From Saonia sp964398035 (GTDB lineage Bacteria; Bacteroidota; Bacteroidia; Flavobacteriales; Flavobacteriaceae), in contig CAYNLI010000095.1 in the NCBI GenBank assembly GCA_964398035.1, positions 1 to 11,048 of the forward strand: a stretch of 11,048 bases of DNA. The letters are read 5' to 3'. The notes beneath the pieces were generated by a model. The model saw only the letters and a program-made list of their open reading frames with translations. It was not told the origin of the DNA and made no database searches. The position numbers were made by a program, and so were the translations under genes. This document shows, one piece after another, positions 1 to 6,256 of the stretch; the first letter of the stretch is position 1, and each line of letters starts with the position of its first letter.

Positions 1-1
1 T

Positions 2-76
2 ATTGTTTTGATTAACAAAAATTTAATGAGTTTATGGTTAAAATGCTACTTCTATTCCAGAGATTACTCCCGATAA
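2..76 (+). CDS. possible C-terminal end of a gene entering from the left (partial)
   Basis: This frame is open from the window edge to a TAA at 74-76 and encodes 24 residues rich in aromatic and basic amino acids, ending YSRDYSR. The other two plus frames hit stops within the first 15 bases. A hairpin with a run of T begins five bases after the stop, as expected behind a gene end. No family can be recognised from so short a tail, and a non-coding interpretation is quite possible. Confidence 0.3.
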   Translation: MVLINKNLMSLWLKCYFYSRDYSR

Positions 77-116
77 AAATAAAACCCTTATAAACAATAG
101 TGTTATAAGGGTTTTT
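71..116. terminator. intrinsic terminator, probably bidirectional
   Basis: An AT-rich hairpin with arms around 81-93 and 103-115 (core CCCTTATAA / TTATAAGGG). On the minus strand it follows the 3' end of tRNA-Ser and is trailed by a T-rich run (GGGTTTTATTTTTAT). On the plus strand the arm ends in TTTTT and would serve the putative gene ending at 76. Its place between two converging units suits a shared terminator. Confidence 0.7.
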
Positions 117-117
117 G

Positions 118-202
118 CGGAGAATGAGGGATTCGAACCCCCGGAGGTGTGACCCTCAACAGTTTTCAAGACTGCCGCATTCGACCACTCTGCCAATTCT
201 CC
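118..202 (-). tRNA. tRNA-Ser (anticodon UGA)
   Basis: The 85-nt minus-strand sequence folds as a class II tRNA. The 7-bp acceptor stem pairs GGAGAAT (202-196) with ATTCTCC (125-119), and the discriminator base is G (118), as usual for serine tRNAs. The anticodon loop lies at 164-170 with a five-pair stem at 159-163/171-175. The anticodon TGA (168-166) reads UCA and other UCN serine codons. A long variable arm (GAGGGTCACACCTC) marks the class II type, and the T arm carries the standard TTCGAAT. The 3' CCA is not encoded and must be added by the CCA-adding enzyme. Confidence 0.97.
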
Positions 203-236
203 AAGTGTCTCATCAGGTATTCCCTGAATGCGGGTG

Positions 237-244
237 CAAATATA
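237..244 (-). promoter_or_regulatory. putative -7 promoter box for tRNA-Ser
   Basis: Read on the minus strand this is TATATTTG, an exact match to the Bacteroidota -7 consensus TAnnTTTG. It lies about 35 bases upstream of the mature tRNA 5' end, leaving a short leader for RNase P to remove. That leader contains a small inverted repeat (TCAGG / CCTGA, 212-226). No clean TTG -33 element is seen at the usual 19-21 bp spacing, so the call rests on the -7 box and position. Confidence 0.5.
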
Positions 245-320
245 AAACCCTTTTTCAATTCCGTAAAGTGTTTTAGCTATTTTATTTAAGAATCTGTGCA
301 GACTAATCTCTTTTTGCCCC

Positions 321-328
321 TATTTTTG
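321..328 (+). promoter_or_regulatory. putative -7 box directly before the TauE/SafE gene
   Basis: TATTTTTG matches TAnnTTTG exactly and ends only 4 bases before the ATG at 333. If it is used, transcription would begin at or very near the start codon, giving a leaderless mRNA. No TTG -33 element is found at normal spacing, and the surrounding T-rich sequence makes chance matches likely. Confidence 0.3.
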
Positions 329-332
329 TTTT

Positions 333-1085
333 ATGGAAGAATGGTATCATTATGTACTTCTTATTGTAGTTGGTTTTGCTGTAGGGTTTATCAATACTAT
401 AGCAGGTGGAGGTTCTTTACTGTCCTTACCTGTGCTTATCTTTTTGGGATTGCCACCAAGTGTGGCCAATGGCACCAATAGAGTAGCGATAGTTATCCAA
501 ACGGCTTTGGCCACAGCAGGTTTTAAAAGTAAAGGCGTATCTACCTTTCCATTTAATATTTATTTGGGCATTTCGGCCTTATTGGGTGCAATTCTTGGAG
601 CTAGTATTGCTGTGGATATAGATGGGGAGGTCTTCAATAAAATTTTAGCAATTATAATGATAGTAGTAGTATTCATCATTATTTTTATGCCTAAGATAAA
701 TATCACCGAGCTTCATGAACGTGTTACGGGAAAGTACTTATGGCTAGGAATTTTGGTGTTTTTCTTTATTGGTATTTATGGCGGTTTTATTAATGCTGGT
801 ATAGGGTTCATAATTATCTTATTTTTACATTATGCAAACCATATGACCTTGGTAAGGGCCAATGCCACTAAAGTTGCCGTAGTGTTTATGTATACCCTTT
901 CTGCATTGGCAGTTTTTATTTTTAATGATAAAATAAATTGGAAAGTAGGACTAATTTTGGCAATAGGAAATGGAACGGGAGCATGGTTGTCCAGTAGGAT
1001 TTCTGTGAAAAAAGGAGATGAATTTGTAAAGACTTTTTTGATTTTAATGGTCATAATCATGGCAATTAAATTGTGGTTTTTTTAA
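333..1085 (+). CDS. TauE/SafE (DUF81) family membrane transporter, probable anion exporter
   Basis: A 250-residue, strongly hydrophobic inner-membrane protein with about eight predicted membrane segments, the usual size for the family. It shows the family's internal duplication. The first half carries GFINTIAGGGSLLSLP (about residues 18-33) followed by PPSVANGTNRVA (41-52). The second half repeats the pattern as GGFINAGIGFIIIL (150-163) followed by VRANATKVAV (174-183). Known members export sulfite, sulfoacetate or other small organosulfur anions, but most are uncharacterised, so the substrate here is unknown. The ATG at 333 places the first hydrophobic segment at the N-terminus. A nitroreductase gene follows after 11 bp and an aminotransferase gene after that, so the three are probably co-transcribed; neither neighbour suggests a substrate. 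Confidence 0.93.
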   Translation: MEEWYHYVLLIVVGFAVGFINTIAGGGSLLSLPVLIFLGLPPSVANGTNRVAIVIQTALATAGFKSKGVSTFPFNIYLGISALLGAILGASIAVDIDGEVFNKILAIIMIVVVFIIIFMPKINITELHERVTGKYLWLGILVFFFIGIYGGFINAGIGFIIILFLHYANHMTLVRANATKVAVVFMYTLSALAVFIFNDKINWKVGLILAIGNGTGAWLSSRISVKKGDEFVKTFLILMVIIMAIKLWFF

Positions 1086-1096
1086 TTAATATAAGT

Positions 1097-1732
1097 ATGA
1101 CAGACAGTATTAAAGATTTAAAATGGCGTTATGCAGTCAAGAAGTTTGACTCTGAAAGAATGCTATCAGATTCTAAAGTCAAGAAATTAAAAGAAGCTTT
1201 TAATCTTACGGCAACATCATACGGATTACAGCCCATAAGAATGGTTGTTCTACAAAATAAAGAAGTACAGAAAAAATTGGTACAACACACCTATAATCAA
1301 CAGCAAGTACACCAAGCATCTCATGTTTTGGTGATTTGTATAGAAAAGAATATTGATGGTCCGTACATTGCCAATTATTTTGATAGGGTAAAAGAAGTAA
1401 GGGGTACAAGTGATGAAATATTAAACCCTTTTAAAAATGGAGTGATAAAGGTCTTTTCAAAGAAGAGCATCAAAGAAATATATAAATGGGCAACCAACCA
1501 AGCATATCTTGCTATGGGGAATTTATTGACTGTTTGTGCCGTTGAAAAAATTGATAGCTGCCCTATGGAAGGGTTCATACCTGCAGGCTATGATGACGTA
1601 TTGCAATTGGACAACGAGAATTTAACATCAGTATTGGTAATGCCTGTTGGGTTTAGGGCAGACGATGATATACTTGCTGAATTAAAAAAAGTACGCAAAG
1701 ACCTTAACGATAGTATAATAGAAATTTTATAA
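1097..1732 (+). CDS. nitroreductase family NAD(P)H-dependent FMN oxidoreductase (NfsB-like)
   Basis: A 211-residue FMN flavoenzyme of the NfsB-like nitroreductase family, expected in the cytoplasm as a homodimer using NAD(P)H to reduce quinones, nitroaromatics or similar electrophiles; the natural substrate is unknown. Visible family features are the N-terminal WRYAVKKFD (residues 10-18; the basic residues contact FMN), SYGLQP (41-46, in the place of SSTNSQPW in E. coli NfsB), ASHVLVICIEK (74-84), CPMEGF (155-160, matching the VPIEGF region of NfsB) and VMPVGFRADDD (181-191). An ATG at 1073 is in frame but lies inside the end of the transporter gene and would add a hydrophobic MVFLINIS. The ATG at 1097 gives the typical N-terminus and is preferred. 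The aminotransferase gene starts 6 bp after the stop. Confidence 0.92.
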   Translation: MTDSIKDLKWRYAVKKFDSERMLSDSKVKKLKEAFNLTATSYGLQPIRMVVLQNKEVQKKLVQHTYNQQQVHQASHVLVICIEKNIDGPYIANYFDRVKEVRGTSDEILNPFKNGVIKVFSKKSIKEIYKWATNQAYLAMGNLLTVCAVEKIDSCPMEGFIPAGYDDVLQLDNENLTSVLVMPVGFRADDDILAELKKVRKDLNDSIIEIL

Positions 1733-1738
1733 AAAAAG

Positions 1739-2932
1739 ATGCCTGGATTTGAACTTTTTGGAGATAAAGAAAAACAACAAGTACAAGATGTTCTGGATTC
1801 TGGTGTATTGATGCGCTATGGATTTGATGGAATGCGAAACGGTCATTGGAAAGCTTTGGAATTAGAAAAGGCAATTTCCAAACGGATGGAAGTGTCACAT
1901 ACGCAATTGGTAAGTAGTGGAACGGCCGCTTTGACCATTGCATTGGCAAGTGCTGGTGTGGGAGCAGGGGATGAGGTTATTTTGCCAACCTTTACTTTTG
2001 TAGCCAGTTTTGAATCAATTTTGGCATTGGGAGCCGTTCCTATTTTAGTTGATGTAGACGATACCTTAACGTTGTGTCCCGCAGCTGTAGAAAAAGCATT
2101 GACCAAAAATACCAAAGTAGTAATGCCAGTACATATGTGTGGTTCTATGGCAGATTTAGAGGCTTTAAAGACCATTTGTATAACTCATGGGTTATTGTTA
2201 TTAGAAGATGCCTGTCAAGCTATTGGAGGTAGTTACCAAGGGAAACCATTGGGTAGTTATGGTGATTTGGGGTGTTTTTCTTTTGACTATGTAAAAACGA
2301 TAACTTGTGGAGAAGGTGGTGCTATCATTACAAATAACTCGAAATATTATAAAAATGCCGACCATTATTCTGACCATGGGCATGACCACGTTGGTAACAA
2401 TAGGGGAGCGGAAGACCATCCATTTTTAGGATATAATTATCGAATTTCTGAATTGAACGCAGCCGTTGGTGTGGCTCAAATAAAGCGTTTAGATGAATTT
2501 TTGGGCATTCAAAAAGAACATTATACCATTCTGAGAAATACATTGAAAAATATAAAGGGAATTACCTTTAGAAGTGTTCCTGAAGGAGGAGTAGAGAACT
2601 ATTCTTTCCTAAGCTTCTTTTTGCCTACAGAAGAAATAGCAAAGAAAGCCCATACTGCTTTGTCTAAAGCCGGATTGGACGGTTGTTTCTATTGGTATGA
2701 TAATAATTGGCATTACTACAAAAAATGGTCGCACTTAACCAATTTAACCTCTTTGGGGAAATTGCCAAAAGAAGTCCATGAGCAATTGCCAGATTATAAT
2801 ACCACTGACTTTTCACAATCTGACCACTGGGTGGGTAGAAATATTTCTTGTTTAATTAAGTTGGGATGGACCAAAGAAGAAGTAAAACAGCGCGCGGAGA
2901 AAATGGCAGAAGTTCTAAAACAACAGGTTTAG
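1739..2932 (+). CDS. kdnA: DegT/DnrJ/EryC1/StrS aminotransferase, KdnA-like (8-amino-3,8-dideoxy-Kdo transaminase)
   Basis: A 397-residue PLP-dependent sugar aminotransferase of fold type I, full length. Family landmarks are SSGTAALTIAL (59-69, cofactor phosphate loop), EDACQAIGG (156-164, with Asp157 at the pyridine nitrogen), SFDYVKTITCGEGGA (181-195, with Lys186 as the Schiff-base lysine) and GYNYRISELNAAVG (231-244). Beyond the general family it has the N-terminus MPGFELFG, the VHMCGSMADL segment (131-140), the histidine-rich SDHGHDHVG (211-219) and CFYWYDNNWHYYKKW (316-330). From memory these match Shewanella KdnA, which transfers an amino group to 8-oxo-Kdo to form 8-amino-Kdo for the lipopolysaccharide inner core. 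The partner dehydrogenase KdnB is not in this window. The aminotransferase call is near certain; the KdnA assignment is a strong inference needing an alignment. The gene ends 6 bp from the convergent ribB stop. Confidence 0.88.
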   Translation: MPGFELFGDKEKQQVQDVLDSGVLMRYGFDGMRNGHWKALELEKAISKRMEVSHTQLVSSGTAALTIALASAGVGAGDEVILPTFTFVASFESILALGAVPILVDVDDTLTLCPAAVEKALTKNTKVVMPVHMCGSMADLEALKTICITHGLLLLEDACQAIGGSYQGKPLGSYGDLGCFSFDYVKTITCGEGGAIITNNSKYYKNADHYSDHGHDHVGNNRGAEDHPFLGYNYRISELNAAVGVAQIKRLDEFLGIQKEHYTILRNTLKNIKGITFRSVPEGGVENYSFLSFFLPTEEIAKKAHTALSKAGLDGCFYWYDNNWHYYKKWSHLTNLTSLGKLPKEVHEQLPDYNTTDFSQSDHWVGRNISCLIKLGWTKEEVKQRAEKMAEVLKQQV

Positions 2933-2938
2933 TATACA

Positions 2939-4069
2939 TTAATAAGGAACATATTCCACTATCTCTAGACCATAACCAACAATACCTACACGCTTTGTTT
3001 GGGTGGTATTGGTTAACAACCTCATTTTGCTGATGTTAAGGTCATGTAATATTTGAGCCCCTATACCAAAATCTTTGGTATCCATTTCTATTTTTGGAGC
3101 TTTTAATTCATTCTTGCTTTGTAATTCCTTTAATTGAGATAATCTGTTCAATAAATTGAGTGATTGTGATTCTTGGTTTATAAAAACAAAAGCCCCTTTG
3201 CCTTCTTTATTGATAGCATTGAACATATCTTCCAGTTTTTTGTCTGGATTGTTGGTCAATGTTCCTAAAATATCATTATTGATTAAGGTTGAATTTATTC
3301 TTGTGAGAACTTCTTCATCTTTACCCCAATCTCCTTTGGTAAGGGCAATATGAATATGGTTGTTGGTCGTCTGTTTATATGCACGTAGCCTAAAATCACC
3401 AAAACGAGTAACGATATTAAAGTCAGAAGCCTTTTCAATAAGGCTGTCATGTTCCATTCTATAAGCAACCAAAGATTCTATGGAAACTATTTTTAAGTCA
3501 AATTTCTTAGCAACTTTAACCAATTGTGGAAGTCTAGCCATGGAACCATCTTCATTCATGATTTCCACAATAACACCAGCGGGTTTCAATCCAGCCAGTC
3601 TTGCAAAATCAATTGCAGCCTCTGTATGCCCTGTTCTACGCAGTACACCACCTTCTTTTGCAACCAAAGGAAAAATATGTCCTGGTCTAACTAAATCATG
3701 TGGTTTGGTTTCTAAACGGGTCAGTGCCTGCACTGTCTTTGCCCTATCTGAAGCTGATATTCCTGTGGTAACTCCATTTCCTCTCAAATCAACGGATACT
3801 GTAAAGGCCGTTTCCAGAGGGTCAGTGTTGTTATTGACCATCATATGTAGTCCCAAGTCTTTGCATCTGCTTTCGGTCAGTGGAGCACATATCAATCCTT
3901 TTCCATGTGAAGCCATAAAGTTGACCGTCTCTGGAGTTGCTAGCTCTGCAGCAGCAACAAAATCTCCTTCATTTTCACGATTTTCATCATCAACCACAAT
4001 GATAACCTTACCATTTCTAATATCTGCAATGGCTTCTTCTATAGTATTGAGTTGGATGTTGTTTTCCAT
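2939..4069 (-). CDS. ribB: 3,4-dihydroxy-2-butanone 4-phosphate synthase with degenerate GTP cyclohydrolase II-like domain (RibBX type)
   Basis: A 376-residue two-domain protein of riboflavin synthesis. Residues 1 to about 205 form a complete DHBP synthase, which converts ribulose 5-phosphate to the four-carbon precursor of the lumazine ring. It has the catalytic DDENRENEGDF (27-37), SHGKGLIC (54-61), DRAKTVQAL (108-116) and RPGHIFPLVAKEGGVLRRTGHTEA (128-151). Residues about 215-376 align with GTP cyclohydrolase II, ending in FGIGAQIL (334-341), MRLLTNT (349-355) and VGYGLEIVEYVPY. The zinc-cysteine segment of true RibA (CxxGDxFxSxxCDCG) is replaced by cysteine-free sequence near 260-280, and RQEGRGIGL is replaced by NQESQSLNL (298-306). 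The second domain therefore should not hydrolyse GTP, so a separate RibA is expected elsewhere. The gene starts 8 nt after the Lpt permease stop and is last in the ftsK unit. Confidence 0.95.
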   Translation of the reverse strand: MENNIQLNTIEEAIADIRNGKVIIVVDDENRENEGDFVAAAELATPETVNFMASHGKGLICAPLTESRCKDLGLHMMVNNNTDPLETAFTVSVDLRGNGVTTGISASDRAKTVQALTRLETKPHDLVRPGHIFPLVAKEGGVLRRTGHTEAAIDFARLAGLKPAGVIVEIMNEDGSMARLPQLVKVAKKFDLKIVSIESLVAYRMEHDSLIEKASDFNIVTRFGDFRLRAYKQTTNNHIHIALTKGDWGKDEEVLTRINSTLINNDILGTLTNNPDKKLEDMFNAINKEGKGAFVFINQESQSLNLLNRLSQLKELQSKNELKAPKIEMDTKDFGIGAQILHDLNISKMRLLTNTTQTKRVGIVGYGLEIVEYVPY

Positions 4070-4077
4070 ACTTATGC

Positions 4078-5601
4078 TTATAATGTAGGTTCTTCCTTTT
4101 TTCTTTTGAACAATTTTTTTAAAAAGTCCACGATATTTCCAAAATTGGACAAGCCCCTATCTGCGGTAGCTCTTCTTGTTAAGAAGATACTTAAAGGTAG
4201 CATTATTAGAGTGGGTATCCATGCTCCCAATATGGGATGAATATTGTTTTCTTTGGCATAGTTTCCCGAAAAAACACCAATAAAATAATAGGTTAAAAAT
4301 AAGATTATGGCAATAACCATGGGTAATCCTAAACCTCCTTTTCTAATAATAGCTCCTAATGGAGCACCAACAAAGAAAAGTATAACACATGATAATGCCA
4401 ATGCGTACTTTTTATGAAGGGATAAAATATGCATGTTGTATATTTTGTACCGCCTATCTAGATCATTCTTTTTACCAGTAATAGAACCTACTATTTGGAT
4501 GGTAGATTTTTTTGCCTGGGTAATGAGCTGTTCTTTTTGCCATGTTTTAAAAAGGTTTGCAATGTCTGGAAAAGAATCCTTCCGTATTTTTTTAAAAACC
4601 AACATATTTGCCTTTTCCATGCTATCTATAGCTGTAACTTTTTTTGTGTTTGTTTTTTTAAGCCTGTCTAGAGGGGATATGGGAATAAAGGCCCCCATTC
4701 TATTGGATATGTTTTTGGAAAAAGCACTGACAATCTTAATGTTATCCTTTTTAAGGGAATCTATATCCTTGGACAAACGGGAGACATTCTTCATTTTATC
4801 TGTGCTGATATTCCGTTCTTCTTCTAAATCTACATTATTGAAATTTGAAAGGTCAATGTTTATGGTGTAAGTCTCAAAAGTTGCCTTGGCGAAAGGGTAT
4901 TTTGTATCATTTTTTTTATTTCTTCCTGTGGATTTCACTTCTTCATAATAATGACCATCCTTGAGAATAAGTTGAAGAATATCTGAATCCTCACTGCTCA
5001 CCAACTCTCCAGTTTTTGCTTTAATTACTGTACTGTTAATGTTGGTGCTACTTTTTTTGTGAATAATGACATTTTCCAAAAAACGGTCATTTTCTCCAAA
5101 CTTGCGATCTACTTTAATATTGGTTCCCTCACCTGTTCCTTCAAAATCACTAAAAACCCCTTCTGCAATAGCAACTGCAGGTTTTACCTTGGCAATATTT
5201 CTTCTTAAGTTATATATTTTTTGTTCTGAAGCAGGTATCACACTATTTGCAAAAAAGAAAGTGACCCCTCCTAAAAAAACAACAAATACAATTAAACTAA
5301 GCATGGCCCTTTGTAAAGAAATACCAGACGCTTTCATTGCGGCAAATTCATAGTTTTCTGCAAAAGTCCCGAAAGTTAGTATAGAAGAAAGCAATACGGT
5401 AAGTGGCAAAACCTTTTCTGTAAGGTTGGGCATTAGGTAAAAAATGAACTTGCCAATAATTACAATGTCCAACCCTTTTCCGGCCAAATCATCTATAAAC
5501 AGCCATATTGTTTGAAATATGAAGATGAACATCAGTATTACAAACGAGCTGAGAAAATTAAATAAAAAACTCTTTAGTATATATTGGTCTAGAATTCGCA
5601 A
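4078..5601 (-). CDS. LptF/LptG (YjgP/YjgQ) family lipopolysaccharide export permease
   Basis: A 507-residue inner-membrane protein with the LptF/G layout. Three N-terminal membrane segments (about 12-36, 49-75, 100-120) are followed by a large periplasmic part (about 121-395) and three C-terminal segments (about 398-418, 425-445, 455-475). Family signatures are MRILDQYILKSF at the N-terminus, the cytoplasmic-loop ENYEFAAMKASGISLQR (82-98), which contacts the ATPase LptB, and FFVGAPLGAIIRKGG (409-423). LptF and LptG with LptB2 extract LPS from the inner membrane and pass it to the periplasmic bridge. The protein is about 140 residues longer than E. coli LptF or LptG; the extra length is a lysine- and serine-rich section near 255-390 in the periplasmic part. 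LptF and LptG cannot be told apart here, so no symbol is given. It starts 3 nt after lolA, pairing two envelope-transport genes. Confidence 0.93.
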   Translation of the reverse strand: MRILDQYILKSFLFNFLSSFVILMFIFIFQTIWLFIDDLAGKGLDIVIIGKFIFYLMPNLTEKVLPLTVLLSSILTFGTFAENYEFAAMKASGISLQRAMLSLIVFVVFLGGVTFFFANSVIPASEQKIYNLRRNIAKVKPAVAIAEGVFSDFEGTGEGTNIKVDRKFGENDRFLENVIIHKKSSTNINSTVIKAKTGELVSSEDSDILQLILKDGHYYEEVKSTGRNKKNDTKYPFAKATFETYTINIDLSNFNNVDLEEERNISTDKMKNVSRLSKDIDSLKKDNIKIVSAFSKNISNRMGAFIPISPLDRLKKTNTKKVTAIDSMEKANMLVFKKIRKDSFPDIANLFKTWQKEQLITQAKKSTIQIVGSITGKKNDLDRRYKIYNMHILSLHKKYALALSCVILFFVGAPLGAIIRKGGLGLPMVIAIILFLTYYFIGVFSGNYAKENNIHPILGAWIPTLIMLPLSIFLTRRATADRGLSNFGNIVDFLKKLFKRKKEEPTL

Positions 5602-5604
5602 TTG

Positions 5605-6249
5605 TTAACTTCTTATGATGTAGTAGCCTTCATCTTTATACTTATCTTCATCAAAAGTAAACAAGGTTTTTGATAAAGTCTGGTCAGTTTTAAAAGAATT
5701 AACAGTAATGGTTGTCTTTGTCCCGTTACCACCAGTTTCTATAAGCTTATAAATGTGTTTTGTTTCTATATCAATCCCCAATAAAATGGATTTGATTTCT
5801 GAATGGGTATCAATGGGTATCAATTTTATAAATTGGATTTTTCTTCCTTGAACATTTTGTAAAATATCCCATTCATACGTATGTCCTTGTTTGTAGAACG
5901 TAAGCATTTTAGAAGGTGTAATAGAATTATCATCGGTTGATTTGTCCTCAATGGTTACCTCTTCATTCTCTGGGACAATGGTGTATACTTTTTTGCCATC
6001 ATACATTTGTTGGGAGCCCATATAGTTGAAAATGTATTTATCCCCTTGCATAGTAACATCCCCTCTGGTTTCATGGGTTATATTGGCCTCTGTATTGTTT
6101 AGCGAATGTTTAAAATTAATGTAGATGTTATCGTAACTCTTTACCTTGTTGTACACTTCATCCAATAATGTTTTTGCTTTTGAAGAATTTTGGGCATTGA
6201 TAGTTATTGATGAAATTAAAAATGCAGTTAAAAGAAATATTTTTTTCAT
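5605..6249 (-). CDS. lolA: outer-membrane lipoprotein carrier protein LolA family
   Basis: A 214-residue periplasmic protein. From the ATG at 6249 it begins with a textbook signal peptide (MKK, hydrophobic core IFLLTAFLISSITI, likely cleavage after NA at residue 19). An upstream in-frame ATG at 6270 overlaps the end of ftsK and only adds MKKSKHT, so the later start is preferred, though the longer form could still be exported. The mature part has the LolA pattern: an N-terminal helix (KAKTLLDEVYNKVKSYDNI), then beta strands with GDVTMQGDKYIFNYMG (63-78), a QQMYDGKKVYTIVPE stretch (80-94) and a helix with TPSKMLTFY (111-119). LolA ferries lipoproteins from the LolCDE exporter to the outer membrane. 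The ftsK-lolA order also occurs in E. coli. A 10-bp tandem repeat sits inside the gene at 5802-5824. Confidence 0.88.
   Translation of the reverse strand: MKKIFLLTAFLISSITINAQNSSKAKTLLDEVYNKVKSYDNIYINFKHSLNNTEANITHETRGDVTMQGDKYIFNYMGSQQMYDGKKVYTIVPENEEVTIEDKSTDDNSITPSKMLTFYKQGHTYEWDILQNVQGRKIQFIKLIPIDTHSEIKSILLGIDIETKHIYKLIETGGNGTKTTITVNSFKTDQTLSKTLFTFDEDKYKDEGYYIIRS
5802..5824. repeat. 10-bp perfect tandem repeat inside lolA
   Basis: AATGGGTATC occurs twice back to back (5802-5811, 5812-5821) followed by AAT, giving 23 bases of exact period 10. On the coding strand it reads through the codons for IPIDTHS. Because 10 is not a multiple of three, gain or loss of a unit would shift the lolA frame. 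With only two copies, chance is the likeliest explanation. Confidence 0.9.
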
Positions 6250-6256
6250 TGTGTGT

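Noticed and set aside
118..202. tRNA-Ser as a phage or island attachment site
   Set aside because: Serine tRNAs are common integration sites, but no integrase or repeated copy of the tRNA 3' end is present in the window.
1073..1096. Upstream ATG as the nitroreductase start
   Set aside because: It sits inside the transporter gene and adds a hydrophobic octapeptide absent from the family; the ATG at 1097 gives the normal N-terminus.
3480..4088. A 202-codon open frame on the plus strand
   Set aside because: It lies wholly antisense to ribB, whose domain motifs are unambiguous, and its own translation shows no recognisable family.
4433..4870. A 145-codon open frame on the plus strand
   Set aside because: It is the antisense shadow of the periplasmic part of the Lpt permease; its hydrophobic look comes from reading Lys/Asn-rich codons backwards.
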